Source: Desulfosudis oleivorans
GTDB taxonomy: Bacteria; Desulfobacterota; Desulfobacteria; Desulfobacterales; SURF-7
Assembly (NCBI GenBank): GCA_020723305.1
Contig: DYJC01000013.1
Coordinates: 1 to 64,000 of the forward strand
Length of the DNA stretch: 64,000 nucleotides
Direction: 5' to 3'
Shown: in pieces, positions 18,200 through 25,550 of the stretch
Position numbering within the stretch: the first letter of the stretch is position 1
How the letters are laid out: every line of letters begins with the position of its first letter
Translations under genes and position numbers: made by a program
Notes under the pieces: model-generated
Database searches by the model: none
What the model was told of the DNA's origin: nothing
Seen by the model: only the letters and a program-made list of their open reading frames with translations

Positions 18200-18283
18200 T
18201 CAGTTCATACAGCCAGGCAGACCGGTGATATAATACCACCAAAAATAGCTATAATAAAAGCTGCCTGAAAATATGTTGTTCAT
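18200..18283 (-). CDS. Aromatic-rich leader peptide of the shikimate/aromatic operon
   Basis: This 27-codon ORF runs from ATG at 18283 to TGA at 18200. It has ten aromatic residues, nine of them packed in residues 9-18 (FYYSYFWWYY), plus Phe5. AAGGA lies 12 bases before the ATG, a slightly long spacing. Codons 6-8 hold CAGGCAG (18267-18261), which can pair with CTGCCTG in codons 22-24 (18220-18214). That second segment overlaps the region that can instead pair with the terminator loop. This reproduces the 1:2, 2:3 and 3:4 logic of trp and pheA leaders. Ribosome stalling when charged tRNA-Phe, -Tyr or -Trp is short should expose the antiterminator. Expression of the peptide is inferred. Confidence 0.85.
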   Translation of the reverse strand: MNNIFSGSFYYSYFWWYYITGLPGCMN

Positions 18284-18318
18284 CTGTCCGCTGATTCCTT
18301 TCGACCTTTTGCAAGATC

Positions 18319-18345
18319 CCTATACCAGAATTTTTTCTATGTCAA
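18319..18345 (-). promoter_or_regulatory. Putative promoter of the leader and aro operon
   Basis: On the minus strand TTGACA (18345-18340) is followed after 15 bases by TATAGG (18324-18319), with TG one base upstream giving an extended -10. The short spacer and imperfect -10 are weak points. Transcription would start near 18312, leaving a ~30-base 5' end before the leader ATG. No TrpR- or TyrR-like operator was recognised. Confidence 0.45.
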
Positions 18346-18523
18346 GGCATTTTACGGGAATATGTGCAATTTAATGGGCATCTAATAATTTTTCGATTCA
18401 AGGCCTTTAATAATATATGGAGACTTGCATGTCTGTCCGCAGAAGACCACATTGCTTCACCAAAAGACATTATTCTGTATGCAATGTGTACCGACATTCC
18501 AGTGTCATGTTCAACAGTTATTC

Positions 18524-18552
18524 GTCATTCCGGGCCTGACCCGGAATCCAGT
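18524..18552. repeat. Palindromic intergenic repeat, half copy 3
   Basis: This is the left half (GTCATTCCGGGCCTGACCC, then GGAATCCAGT) of the repeat seen complete at 17124 and 11976. The right half is degraded to TGCCGGAATCGATTCGG around 18572-18588. It lies in the 18346-18890 gap, where I see no gene: the longest open frame there runs through the repeat and has no recognisable protein features. Confidence 0.65.
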
Positions 18553-18890
18553 GCTTTTACCTTGTGTCTTGTGCCGGAATCGATTCGGTTCCAGTTCATG
18601 CTGGACACACAGGCAGCCAGTGCCTTTCAAACCTTCAAAATCTCGCAAAAAATCAACACCGTCAGTTCAGATTACAAAATAGATGCCATGCGTATTAACT
18701 TCTCAAACTCGCTTGACATTTATCACTCTAAATGAAAGATATGCTCCATAGCCTCAAGAGATTTTAGACGATATGTATCAACAGCGAATGTTTTTATACT
18801 GAGAAATAGATTCGCGGGTGTATCCTAAAAAAACCTAACGTACCTGTAAGTTAATGTTCTTCCGAAAATTATTAAGGAATCGGGCTCAAA

Positions 18891-19448
18891 ATGCCAAATG
18901 AAACAATGAATATAATTCATGAAAAACGGATTTTGAACATAATACTTGTTATAAGGGGAGAAAAGGTAATTTTGGACTCCGATTTGGCTATGCTTTACGG
19001 CGTGGAAACGCGACGACTCAATGAACAAGTGCGTCGAAATATAGATAAATTTCCGGAAGATTTTATGTTTCAATTAACCAAGGATGAATTCACAAACTTG
19101 AAATCGCAAATTGCGACATCAAGTTCAGGATGGTGAGGTCGGCGGAAATCACCATTAGTTTTTACCGAACATGGAGCACTGCAGGCGGCGAATGTTTTAA
19201 ATTCATCGCAAGCCAATAAAATGAGCGTTTACATCGTCCGGACTTTTATTCGGCTTCGGGAGATGGCGCTTGCCAATGAAAAACTATCACATAAGGTTGA
19301 ACAACTGGAAATTAGGGTTGGTGATCATGATGAGATATTGATTGAATTGGTTCAGGAAATTCGAAAGTTGGTTGATACACCGAAACTTAAAAACAAGCGG
19401 AACTCAATCGGCTTTATTATGCCGAACAAAAAGAAAAAGAAGTCATAG
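18891..19448 (+). pseudogene. ORF6N (KilA-N-related) domain protein interrupted by one in-frame TGA
   Basis: The single frame 18891-19448 encodes an ORF6N-type protein, common on phages and mobile DNA and thought to bind [23 protein letters not shown], the [18 protein letters not shown] stretch and VFTEHGALQAANVLNSSQA are diagnostic, with a coiled-coil C-terminus after RTFIRLREM. Codon 82 (19134-19136) is TGA where relatives have Gly in the GWGGRR stretch. A single GGA to TGA change explains it, with no frameshift. The remainder looks intact, so inactivation is recent, or rare readthrough occurs. Alternatively two half-proteins could be made, since ATG 19221 starts the coiled-coil half. Confidence 0.75.
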
Positions 19449-19637
19449 AAAGAGGTCACGGGAACTCAATGGGAGTTCGCCAAAAAGCTTTACCACCAGA
19501 ACGAAGGAGAAAAATATTCGCTCTATGTAGTTTCTAATGCTGGTAAATTAAATGCTAAAATTAGAATATTAAGAAATCCAATTAACCTTTGGAAAGATGG
19601 AAAGCTTTATGCACATCCAATTAATTTTAGAATTTAA
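19449..19637 (+). pseudogene. C-terminal scrap of a DUF3883-like protein
   Basis: Immediately after the ORF6N stop, the same frame reads VTGTQWEFAKKLYHQNEG, then EKYSLYVVSNAG and NPINLWKDGKLYAHPINF, to a TAA at 19635. This pattern (end of a conserved beta strand, Y-x-L-Y-V-V-x-N, then a P-x-x-L-W-x-x-G-x-L-x-A-x-P tail) recalls the C-terminal portion of DUF3883 domains, which occur in restriction and helicase proteins. There is no start codon or N-terminus. The assignment is tentative. Confidence 0.4.
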
Positions 19638-19698
19638 AGCAATCGGTATTATGACCTCTATTTTTTCCACCCTATTCAGATTATTGTAAAGAGAATTT

Positions 19699-20448
19699 AT
19701 GTACCGAGGAAGCCGAAAGCACATCCTGGACTGGACGTCATACCCTGATTTTTTGAGACAGCTCGAAAATCTCATTGGATTACCGGAGTGTTCAATTGCA
19801 CATTCTTCTTACTGGCAACCCAGAGGTTACAAAGAACCTGATGAGGCCTGTCTGGAGGACTGCGGAGACAGGTTCATACCCGGCGTTGATTGCTGGAATA
19901 ATCTTGCCTCTTGGTGGCTCCGTCATCGTCGTGGCGCAAACACGCCGAATTGGGATCTCGTAGTCGCTGGGAAACTGTGGGGGCAACCCGGCCTTGTACT
20001 GGTTGAGGCAAAAGCGCATGAGAAGGAGCTTAACAGGAATGGCAAACGTCTTCTTAAAAAAAGATCGGACAACTCCTCTGAGAACCATGAGTATATTGGA
20101 CGTGCGATTGCCGAGGCATCATCCGCACTTGATAAAATTATTCAGGGTGTCCGGATATCGCGTGACTCCCATTACCAGCTTGCTAATCGCGTGGCTTACA
20201 GTTGGAAGATCGCCTCAATGGGAGTGCCGGTGCTTTTGGTTTATCTTGGCTTTACCGGTGACGCAGGCATTGCCAACGTCGGAGTACCATTTAAGGATAA
20301 TGAGCACTGGCAATCTGTGATGAGGATTTATTCTGATGGTGTGCTTCCCGAAGGCTTTACTGAACGCAGGATTCCTTGTGGCAAAGCAGATATGTGTATG
20401 ATCATCCGGTCAATGGATGTTCTGGAGCAGAGCCATGGTTCAGAATAA
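19699..20448 (+). CDS. Hypothetical protein with PD-(D/E)xK-like nuclease motif
   Basis: This is a 249-residue protein that I cannot assign to a named family. The segment NWDLVVAGK, then GLVLVEAKAHEKEL, has the D, E-x-K spacing of the PD-(D/E)xK nuclease core (Asp near residue 85, Glu and Lys near 102-104), flanked by hydrophobic strands. A downstream ENHEYIGRAIAEASSALDKI helix is rich in conserved-looking polar positions. The ORF starts at ATG 19699. It lies in an accessory islet with ORF6N, DUF3883 and toxin-antitoxin pieces, which suits a restriction or defence role. Catalysis is not proven. Confidence 0.6.
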   Translation: MYRGSRKHILDWTSYPDFLRQLENLIGLPECSIAHSSYWQPRGYKEPDEACLEDCGDRFIPGVDCWNNLASWWLRHRRGANTPNWDLVVAGKLWGQPGLVLVEAKAHEKELNRNGKRLLKKRSDNSSENHEYIGRAIAEASSALDKIIQGVRISRDSHYQLANRVAYSWKIASMGVPVLLVYLGFTGDAGIANVGVPFKDNEHWQSVMRIYSDGVLPEGFTERRIPCGKADMCMIIRSMDVLEQSHGSE

Positions 20449-20462
20449 GGCCACTTCTCATG

Positions 20463-20491
20463 TTGACATATGGCACACATCGTGATTAAAT
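20463..20491 (+). promoter_or_regulatory. Putative promoter of the BrnT-like toxin-antitoxin pair
   Basis: TTGACA (20463-20468), a 17-base spacer and TTAAAT (20486-20491) place transcription start about at the ATG at 20499. There is no purine-rich ribosome site between them. The toxin message may therefore be leaderless or nearly so. Confidence 0.45.
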
Positions 20492-20498
20492 TATATAT

Positions 20499-20771
20499 AT
20501 GACATATTATAAATGGAATCATGAAAAAAATGAAAAACTTAAGGCAGAACGTGGCGTCGGTTTTGAACAGATAATCCTGCACATTGAACGCGGCAACCTT
20601 CTTGATATCATTGAACACCCAAATCAATCTAAATATCCGAATCAACAGATGCTGGTTGTCAAAATCAAAGACTATGCCTATCTGGTTCCATTTGTTGAGG
20701 ATGAAGAAGGTAAATTTTTAAAAACAATAATTCCGAGTCGTAAAGTTACTCGTGAGTATTTGGGAGGGTGA
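20499..20771 (+). CDS. BrnT-like toxin of a type II toxin-antitoxin pair
   Basis: The 90-residue product has the layout of BrnT-like small RNase toxins. WNHEKNEKLKAERGVGFEQI corresponds to the family's W/D-x-x-K-x-x-x-N-x-x-K-H-G-V-x-F-E opening. The C-terminal FLKTIIPSRKVTREYL corresponds to the I-R-x-I-S-A-R-K-A-x-x-x-E-x-x-x-Y ending. In BrnT these basic residues act in RNA cleavage; activity here is inferred. The gene ends one base before the antitoxin ATG, in the usual toxin-first order. Confidence 0.65.
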   Translation: MTYYKWNHEKNEKLKAERGVGFEQIILHIERGNLLDIIEHPNQSKYPNQQMLVVKIKDYAYLVPFVEDEEGKFLKTIIPSRKVTREYLGG

Positions 20772-20772
20772 A

Positions 20773-21081
20773 ATGGCTAAAATAAAACTTGATAAGGAAG
20801 AAAAAGATCTCCTTGATAGTTACGAACGAGGAGAATGGAAATCCGTTAAGAATCTTGAAGAAGAAATCGGAAAACATAGAGGATACGCTCGTCAGACTTT
20901 ACTAAAAAACAAGCGTGTCAATATCCGGATTTCATCCATGGTACTTGAAGAACTTCAAGCAAGGGCTGTTGAAGATGGTATGCCTTATCAAACGCTGATA
21001 TCAAGCATCCTACATCGATTTGTAACAGGAAGACTTATTGAAAAACCAAGATCTAAGAAGTCCTTTGAGAATGAGGTATGA
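20773..21081 (+). CDS. Ribbon-helix-helix (BrnA/CopG-like) antitoxin
   Basis: From ATG 20773 the product has 102 residues. The N-terminal half is acidic and helical (LDKEEKDLLDSYERGEW). The C-terminal half carries VNIRISSMVLEELQARAVED then GMPYQTLISSILHRFVTG, the strand-helix-helix pattern of CopG-type DNA-binding domains. It probably neutralises the preceding toxin and represses their promoter. An alternative upstream start at 20752 would overlap the toxin; the chosen start is one base after the toxin stop. Confidence 0.7.
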   Translation: MAKIKLDKEEKDLLDSYERGEWKSVKNLEEEIGKHRGYARQTLLKNKRVNIRISSMVLEELQARAVEDGMPYQTLISSILHRFVTGRLIEKPRSKKSFENEV

Positions 21082-21299
21082 ATGCCTGTGCATTTCCATG
21101 CATCACACAGTAAAAGAAACATGGAGTCTCTTTTGCTTTAGCGCAGCTTGTGTTTTCCTGGATCATGATTGTGTCATCATAGAGGATTTGGAACATTGCG
21201 GTAATTGTAGCTTATTGACTTGATCAGAACCGGCTGTTATTGCACCAAACCAATTAGACAAAGGATAAAAGTTTAAATACTTACCAATGAGGGACGACG

Positions 21300-22094
21300 A
21301 TGTGGCTGGAAATATATCAGGTTGATGCATTCACAGACAGGCTGTTTGCCGGTAATCCGGCTGCCGTGGTTTTATGTGAAAATGAACTTTCGGAAAAATT
21401 GATGCAATCGATTGCAGCGGAAAACAACCTTGCGGAAACGGCGTTTGTAATCAAAACACCGGACAGGCTTGCCATCCGATGGTTTACGCCAACCGTTGAA
21501 GTGGATCTTTGCGGGCATGCGACATTGGCTGCTGCTCATGTTCTTTTCGAGTATCAAGAGGATGCTGGTTCGCTCCTGTCGTTTGAGTCCCGATCCGGTA
21601 CGCTCCGTGTCCGTAAAACCGATGATGCTCTTTGGCTTGATTTTCCGACAGATCGTTTAGTCAGAGAAGGTACCATCCCCGAAGAATTGATCAAAGGCTT
21701 GGGCATTGAACCACGAGAGTTATATCGCGGTCGGGATGACTATCTGGCCATATTGGACAGCGAAGAGTATATTCGAGATTTGTCACCGGATCTGGCTGCT
21801 CTGGATGCTCTGGCTCGTCTGCCGGTGCGAGGAGTAATTGTTTCCGCACCTGGCAATGAAGTTGATTTTATCTCCCGATTTTTTGCTCCCCAGTGCGGCA
21901 TCCCGGAAGACCCGGTAACCGGATCAGCCCACACCACACTGATACCGTATTGGTCTAACCGTCTTGGCAAAAAGGAGATGAAGGCGCGGCAATTGTCAAC
22001 TCGTGGCGGCACTTTATTGTGTGAGGATCATGGAGACCGGGTAATGATCGGCGGGCGTGCGGTCATGTATCTGAGAGGAGAGATATATGTATGA
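21300..22094 (+). CDS. PhzF-family isomerase/epimerase
   Basis: The 264-residue product matches the PhzF fold family: YQVDAFTDRLFAGNPAAVVL at the N-terminus, with NNLAETAFVI carrying the catalytic glutamate in the family-typical position. RWFTPTVEVDLCGHATLAAAHVLF follows, and GIPEDPVTGSAHTTLIPYW is near the C-terminus. Members catalyse proton shifts on varied substrates, and the substrate here cannot be inferred. It overlaps the next gene by four bases (ATGA), so the two are translationally coupled. The 218 bases upstream hold no gene that I can see. Confidence 0.9.
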   Translation: MWLEIYQVDAFTDRLFAGNPAAVVLCENELSEKLMQSIAAENNLAETAFVIKTPDRLAIRWFTPTVEVDLCGHATLAAAHVLFEYQEDAGSLLSFESRSGTLRVRKTDDALWLDFPTDRLVREGTIPEELIKGLGIEPRELYRGRDDYLAILDSEEYIRDLSPDLAALDALARLPVRGVIVSAPGNEVDFISRFFAPQCGIPEDPVTGSAHTTLIPYWSNRLGKKEMKARQLSTRGGTLLCEDHGDRVMIGGRAVMYLRGEIYV

Positions 22095-23449
22095 ATTATA
22101 ATTTTTCCCGTCGTGAATTTTTGAAATTATCTGCTTCCGGGGTTGTTGTATCTGCGGTTTCCGTTTCTACCGGATGCAGCATGTTGAGATCCAGACCGGA
22201 TCTGACAATGAATGAGGACTGCCTGAAAACTATTCTTACAGGCGAGGCAGCGGGCGGGAAACAGGTGTTTGAAGCGTCTGCTATCAGCGGAATAAGGATG
22301 AGTAACCGGATCATGCGATCGGCTACAGCCATGGGGCTTGCCGACAAACAAGGAAGACCCACAGACCTGTCTGTTGAAAAACATACTGAGCTTGCTCAGG
22401 GAGGCGCTGGTGCAATCATTGTCGAAGGAACAGCAGTTCTGAAAAACGGAATGCACGGCTACCTGAATCCACAGCTTTTTGATAGAGATGATTTTATACC
22501 GGATTATCAAAAATTGACAAAAGCTTCTCATCAATACAATACCCCCATGATTATTCAGGCATTTCATGCCGGGCGGCAGACAAGATCTGCTGCCACAGGC
22601 TTGGCAACTGTCGCGCCATCACCCATTAAAGATGTTTACTACAATGAGGAGACACCGGAAGAGTTGACGGAATTGCAGATCCTGGAAATTATCGACAGCT
22701 TTGTCCGGTTTATTGAAAGATCTCAAAAGGCGGATTTTGACGGTGTCCAGCTGAATGCGGCCCATGGATATTTGCTATCGGAATTTTTATCACCGGACAT
22801 GAACCAAAGAGAAGACAGATGGGGAGGGTCTACTGAAAACAGGTTCCGCATCATCAGGGAGATCCTTGAAAAATCGAGAAAACGAGTTGGAAATTATCCT
22901 ATTCTGATCAAGCTCAATGCATATGATGCCCAATCCGGAGGGATGCGTCTTGCAGAGTCTGTTACAATTGCAAAGCTGCTTGAAAATACAGGCTGCGATG
23001 CGATTGAGGTCAGTTGCGGCGTCAGAGATGATGGGTTTTCATCCGTCCGGATACCTGAAATTCCCCTTGAGGCGATCATGGAGTATTCTTTCCGAACCAA
23101 GGACCAACCGTTTATCATAAAAGATATCATGGCAATGATGCTTCCGTTGATGATCGATTTGCATAAACCGATTCTAAATTATAACGTCTGTGCAGCCGGA
23201 ACCATTAAAGAACAGGTGAAAATCCCTGTGATTGTAGTCGGCGGTATCCGGGATCTGCCGACAATCGAACAGTTAATCAGGTGCAATGCAACGGATTATG
23301 TTGCGATGAGCAGACCCTTTATCATTGAACCTGGAATTGTAAACAGTTTTAAATCTCAGCAGCAGACGGTTTCCGAATGTGTATCTTGCGGCCTGTGTGC
23401 AGTCTGCATGGAAATGTTACCGACAGAATGTCAGTACGGTCGCATTTGA
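22091..23449 (+). CDS. Tat-exported old-yellow-enzyme-type NADH:flavin oxidoreductase with Cys-rich tail
   Basis: The 452-residue product has a twin-arginine motif (SRREFLKLSA) and a hydrophobic stretch, followed by a cysteine in STGCSM that might be lipidated. The TIM-barrel OYE domain follows: an HAGRQTRSA substrate loop, FDGVQLNAAHGYLLSEFLSP, NQREDRWGGSTENRFR and a VGGIRDLPTIEQLI phosphate-binding end. The C-terminus carries CVSCGLCAVC then C near the end, suggesting an Fe-S cluster, though the spacing differs from 2,4-dienoyl-CoA reductase. It lacks that enzyme's FAD/NAD domain. Export of such a protein is unusual. The co-operonic PhzF and crotonase genes suggest modification of a small unsaturated acid. 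Confidence 0.85.
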   Translation: MNYNFSRREFLKLSASGVVVSAVSVSTGCSMLRSRPDLTMNEDCLKTILTGEAAGGKQVFEASAISGIRMSNRIMRSATAMGLADKQGRPTDLSVEKHTELAQGGAGAIIVEGTAVLKNGMHGYLNPQLFDRDDFIPDYQKLTKASHQYNTPMIIQAFHAGRQTRSAATGLATVAPSPIKDVYYNEETPEELTELQILEIIDSFVRFIERSQKADFDGVQLNAAHGYLLSEFLSPDMNQREDRWGGSTENRFRIIREILEKSRKRVGNYPILIKLNAYDAQSGGMRLAESVTIAKLLENTGCDAIEVSCGVRDDGFSSVRIPEIPLEAIMEYSFRTKDQPFIIKDIMAMMLPLMIDLHKPILNYNVCAAGTIKEQVKIPVIVVGGIRDLPTIEQLIRCNATDYVAMSRPFIIEPGIVNSFKSQQQTVSECVSCGLCAVCMEMLPTECQYGRI

Positions 23450-23473
23450 ACCATGATTTAAGGATTAATTACC

Positions 23474-24238
23474 ATGAGCTATCAGACAATCGAGTTTGAG
23501 ACAAAAGATAAAATTGCATTGCTGACACTAAACCGGCCCAAAACCATCAACGCCCTGAATCAGAAAATGATCGAAGAGCTGGAGCAGGTTTTGGATGAGC
23601 TGCAATCTCATGCAACAGCCCGGGTGCTGATTCTTACCGGTGCCGGTGAAAAAGGATTCTGTTCCGGCATGGATATGAAAGAATCCATGGTCGCACTTTT
23701 TGAAGCATCTCCTGAAATGATCTACCGGGCGCAGAGCAGGGCTTCCAGATTGTTTTACAGGATGCGGTGCATACCGCAGCCAATCATAGCAGCGATTCAT
23801 GGAGCAGCATCCGGTGCAGGATTCAGTTTTGCCATGGCATCGGATGTCCGCCTGATCACTCCGGAGGCCCGGTTTAACGCGGCTTACATCAATATCGGGC
23901 TGGGAGGTGCGGATCTGGCCGGCAGTTATTTTCTGCCCAGACTGATCGGTTCCGGCAGAGCCAATGAATTTCTGCTTACCGGTAATTTCATGAATGCTAC
24001 GGATGCCATGCAGCTTGGTTTCGCAAGCCGAATGATTCCCCGGGAAAAGCTGATGGATACGGCGTATGAAATGGCAACGACAATGGCCGGTAAAAATCCA
24101 CTTGGCCTGCAGATGACGAAAGAAGCGATCAATCAGAATCTCGGGGTTTCTTCTCTCGAGCAGGCGCTTCATCTTGAAAACCGGAATCAGGCATTCATGA
24201 TAACGGCCTTGAAGGTGGATCACAAGCCTTCCTCATAG
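23474..24238 (+). CDS. Enoyl-CoA hydratase/isomerase family protein
   Basis: This is a 254-residue crotonase-fold protein. Visible features are LLTLNRPKTINALNQKMIEEL, the first oxyanion loop GEKGFCSGMDMKE, the second at IHGAASGAGFSFAMASDVRL and the C-terminal GLQMTKEAINQNL helix. The catalytic glutamates of true hydratases are not obvious (AAYINIGLGGADLAGSYFLP lacks one of the pair), so it may be an isomerase or decarboxylase-like member. It begins 24 bases after the flavin oxidoreductase. Confidence 0.88.
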   Translation: MSYQTIEFETKDKIALLTLNRPKTINALNQKMIEELEQVLDELQSHATARVLILTGAGEKGFCSGMDMKESMVALFEASPEMIYRAQSRASRLFYRMRCIPQPIIAAIHGAASGAGFSFAMASDVRLITPEARFNAAYINIGLGGADLAGSYFLPRLIGSGRANEFLLTGNFMNATDAMQLGFASRMIPREKLMDTAYEMATTMAGKNPLGLQMTKEAINQNLGVSSLEQALHLENRNQAFMITALKVDHKPSS

Positions 24239-24286
24239 GGAGGTTCAGGCAAATGACAGGCACGGAATGAAGCACAACCCCGAAAT

Positions 24287-25222
24287 TCAGGGGATTGTCT
24301 TTTCCGGCATGGATTCGATGAAACGCAGTATGGTTTCGTTGCTGGTCTTCTCAATCAGCTCGTTGAGTTCTTCTTCCATCAAGGTTTCTTTGATCTCGTT
24401 TCCCGGATCGATAGACCATCTGCCGATAAAGGTTCTGGCCCGCCAGTTATAGACATCGATATTCACAACATGAATGCTTAGCACTTTCTGGGATACACCG
24501 CCTATCTTCTGGTATCGTATTGCTTTTCGAAGCTGTTTGCTGATCCGTAATAGGGTGTCGACTTCTCCGGGATTGTCTGCACGCAAGGATCGGCTGATCT
24601 GATACCATGTGCGGTGTATTTCCGGCGGTTCTGTTTTGATTACTTTGGGCATGATGAACAGATCGTGTTCCGGAATCACGATAAAGAGTTTTCCGATGCG
24701 GTAAGGAGTATCGCAGGGTTCAACCGCTTCCTCATCTTCAGGCAGATCCAGTTTTTTGGCACCGAATTCAGCAAGGGTGTTTTTAAAATTTCCGGCAGAG
24801 AGATAGGGACTGATATATTTCAGATAGATTAAAGCACTAGCGATGCATGCGATGACAATCAAGGCAACAGATATGATCGGAAATTTTTTGGGGCGTGCCG
24901 GAAAGTCAGCGATTGTGTTGCGGAGGACATTGTTCGGCCTTGCAGGCTGAATTGTATCATGAACGCCCGGATCATTGCGGGGTTGATGATACTTGGCAAA
25001 AACAATCCCGCATTCAATGCAGGTTTCCGATTTTGGCTGGGAAAAGCCGCATTTGGGGCAAGACATCTTTTTTATCGGAGCTGTCTTTTTTGCAATGGGA
25101 GGTTCTTTTTTAAGAAAAAACCGGTTCTGACATTTCGGGCATCTGGCATTGCATCCTTTTTCTGGAATTTTTGAATCATCAATCTTAAATGATATTTGGC
25201 AGGATGGACAGGTTGCTTTCAT
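24287..25222 (-). CDS. MJ0042-type zinc-ribbon membrane protein
   Basis: From ATG 25222 (AAGGGG six bases upstream) the product has 311 residues. It opens with the zinc-finger/MJ0042 pattern CPSCQISFKI then CPKCQNRF. A second ribbon follows, CPKCGFSQPKSETCIECGIVF. One membrane helix lies at about 125-145, and a ~165-residue extracytoplasmic domain with no recognised fold completes it. An in-frame extension to 25558 exists, but the zinc ribbon normally sits at the N-terminus and the extension overlaps the opposite gene's start. The 25223-25550 gap otherwise shows no gene. Function unknown. Confidence 0.75.
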   Translation of the reverse strand: MKATCPSCQISFKIDDSKIPEKGCNARCPKCQNRFFLKKEPPIAKKTAPIKKMSCPKCGFSQPKSETCIECGIVFAKYHQPRNDPGVHDTIQPARPNNVLRNTIADFPARPKKFPIISVALIVIACIASALIYLKYISPYLSAGNFKNTLAEFGAKKLDLPEDEEAVEPCDTPYRIGKLFIVIPEHDLFIMPKVIKTEPPEIHRTWYQISRSLRADNPGEVDTLLRISKQLRKAIRYQKIGGVSQKVLSIHVVNIDVYNWRARTFIGRWSIDPGNEIKETLMEEELNELIEKTSNETILRFIESMPEKTIP

Positions 25223-25550
25223 GATCAACCCCTTTGCATTGAAATGATTTTTAGGTAATAACAGGGTACGAAAACGAATTTGCTGACAATTGGAAATTTT
25301 TTTACGGATTGGATCAAGCGTCCGGGGGACATGCATGATGTTACCGGACTGTTTGTCAATGATAACTGAAAATATGCCATATGAACATTTTGAAATCAAA
25401 CAATTTTTGCAAACAGTCCCGGACAGGTGAATCCGGATCAGATATCCCTTGTCAATAGGAATGATAGTTTGTAGAGTCAGGCAGTTGGTGGTAATGGCAG
25501 GGAAACAGTATCCGGCCAAAGAACTGATGTCAGGTGAGTAGAGAGTTTTT

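Noticed and set aside
18364-18735. Plus-strand 123-codon ORF upstream of the aro operon
   Set aside because: It runs through the half palindromic repeat at 18524 and has no recognisable protein character.
19134-19136. Selenocysteine codon in the ORF6N gene
   Set aside because: The position corresponds to glycine, not cysteine, in the family, and no SECIS-like stem was noticed after it.
24278-24300. Hairpin AACCCC...GGGGATT between the convergent crotonase and zinc-ribbon genes
   Set aside because: The stem is short and bulged, lies partly inside the coding end and has a poor U-tract.
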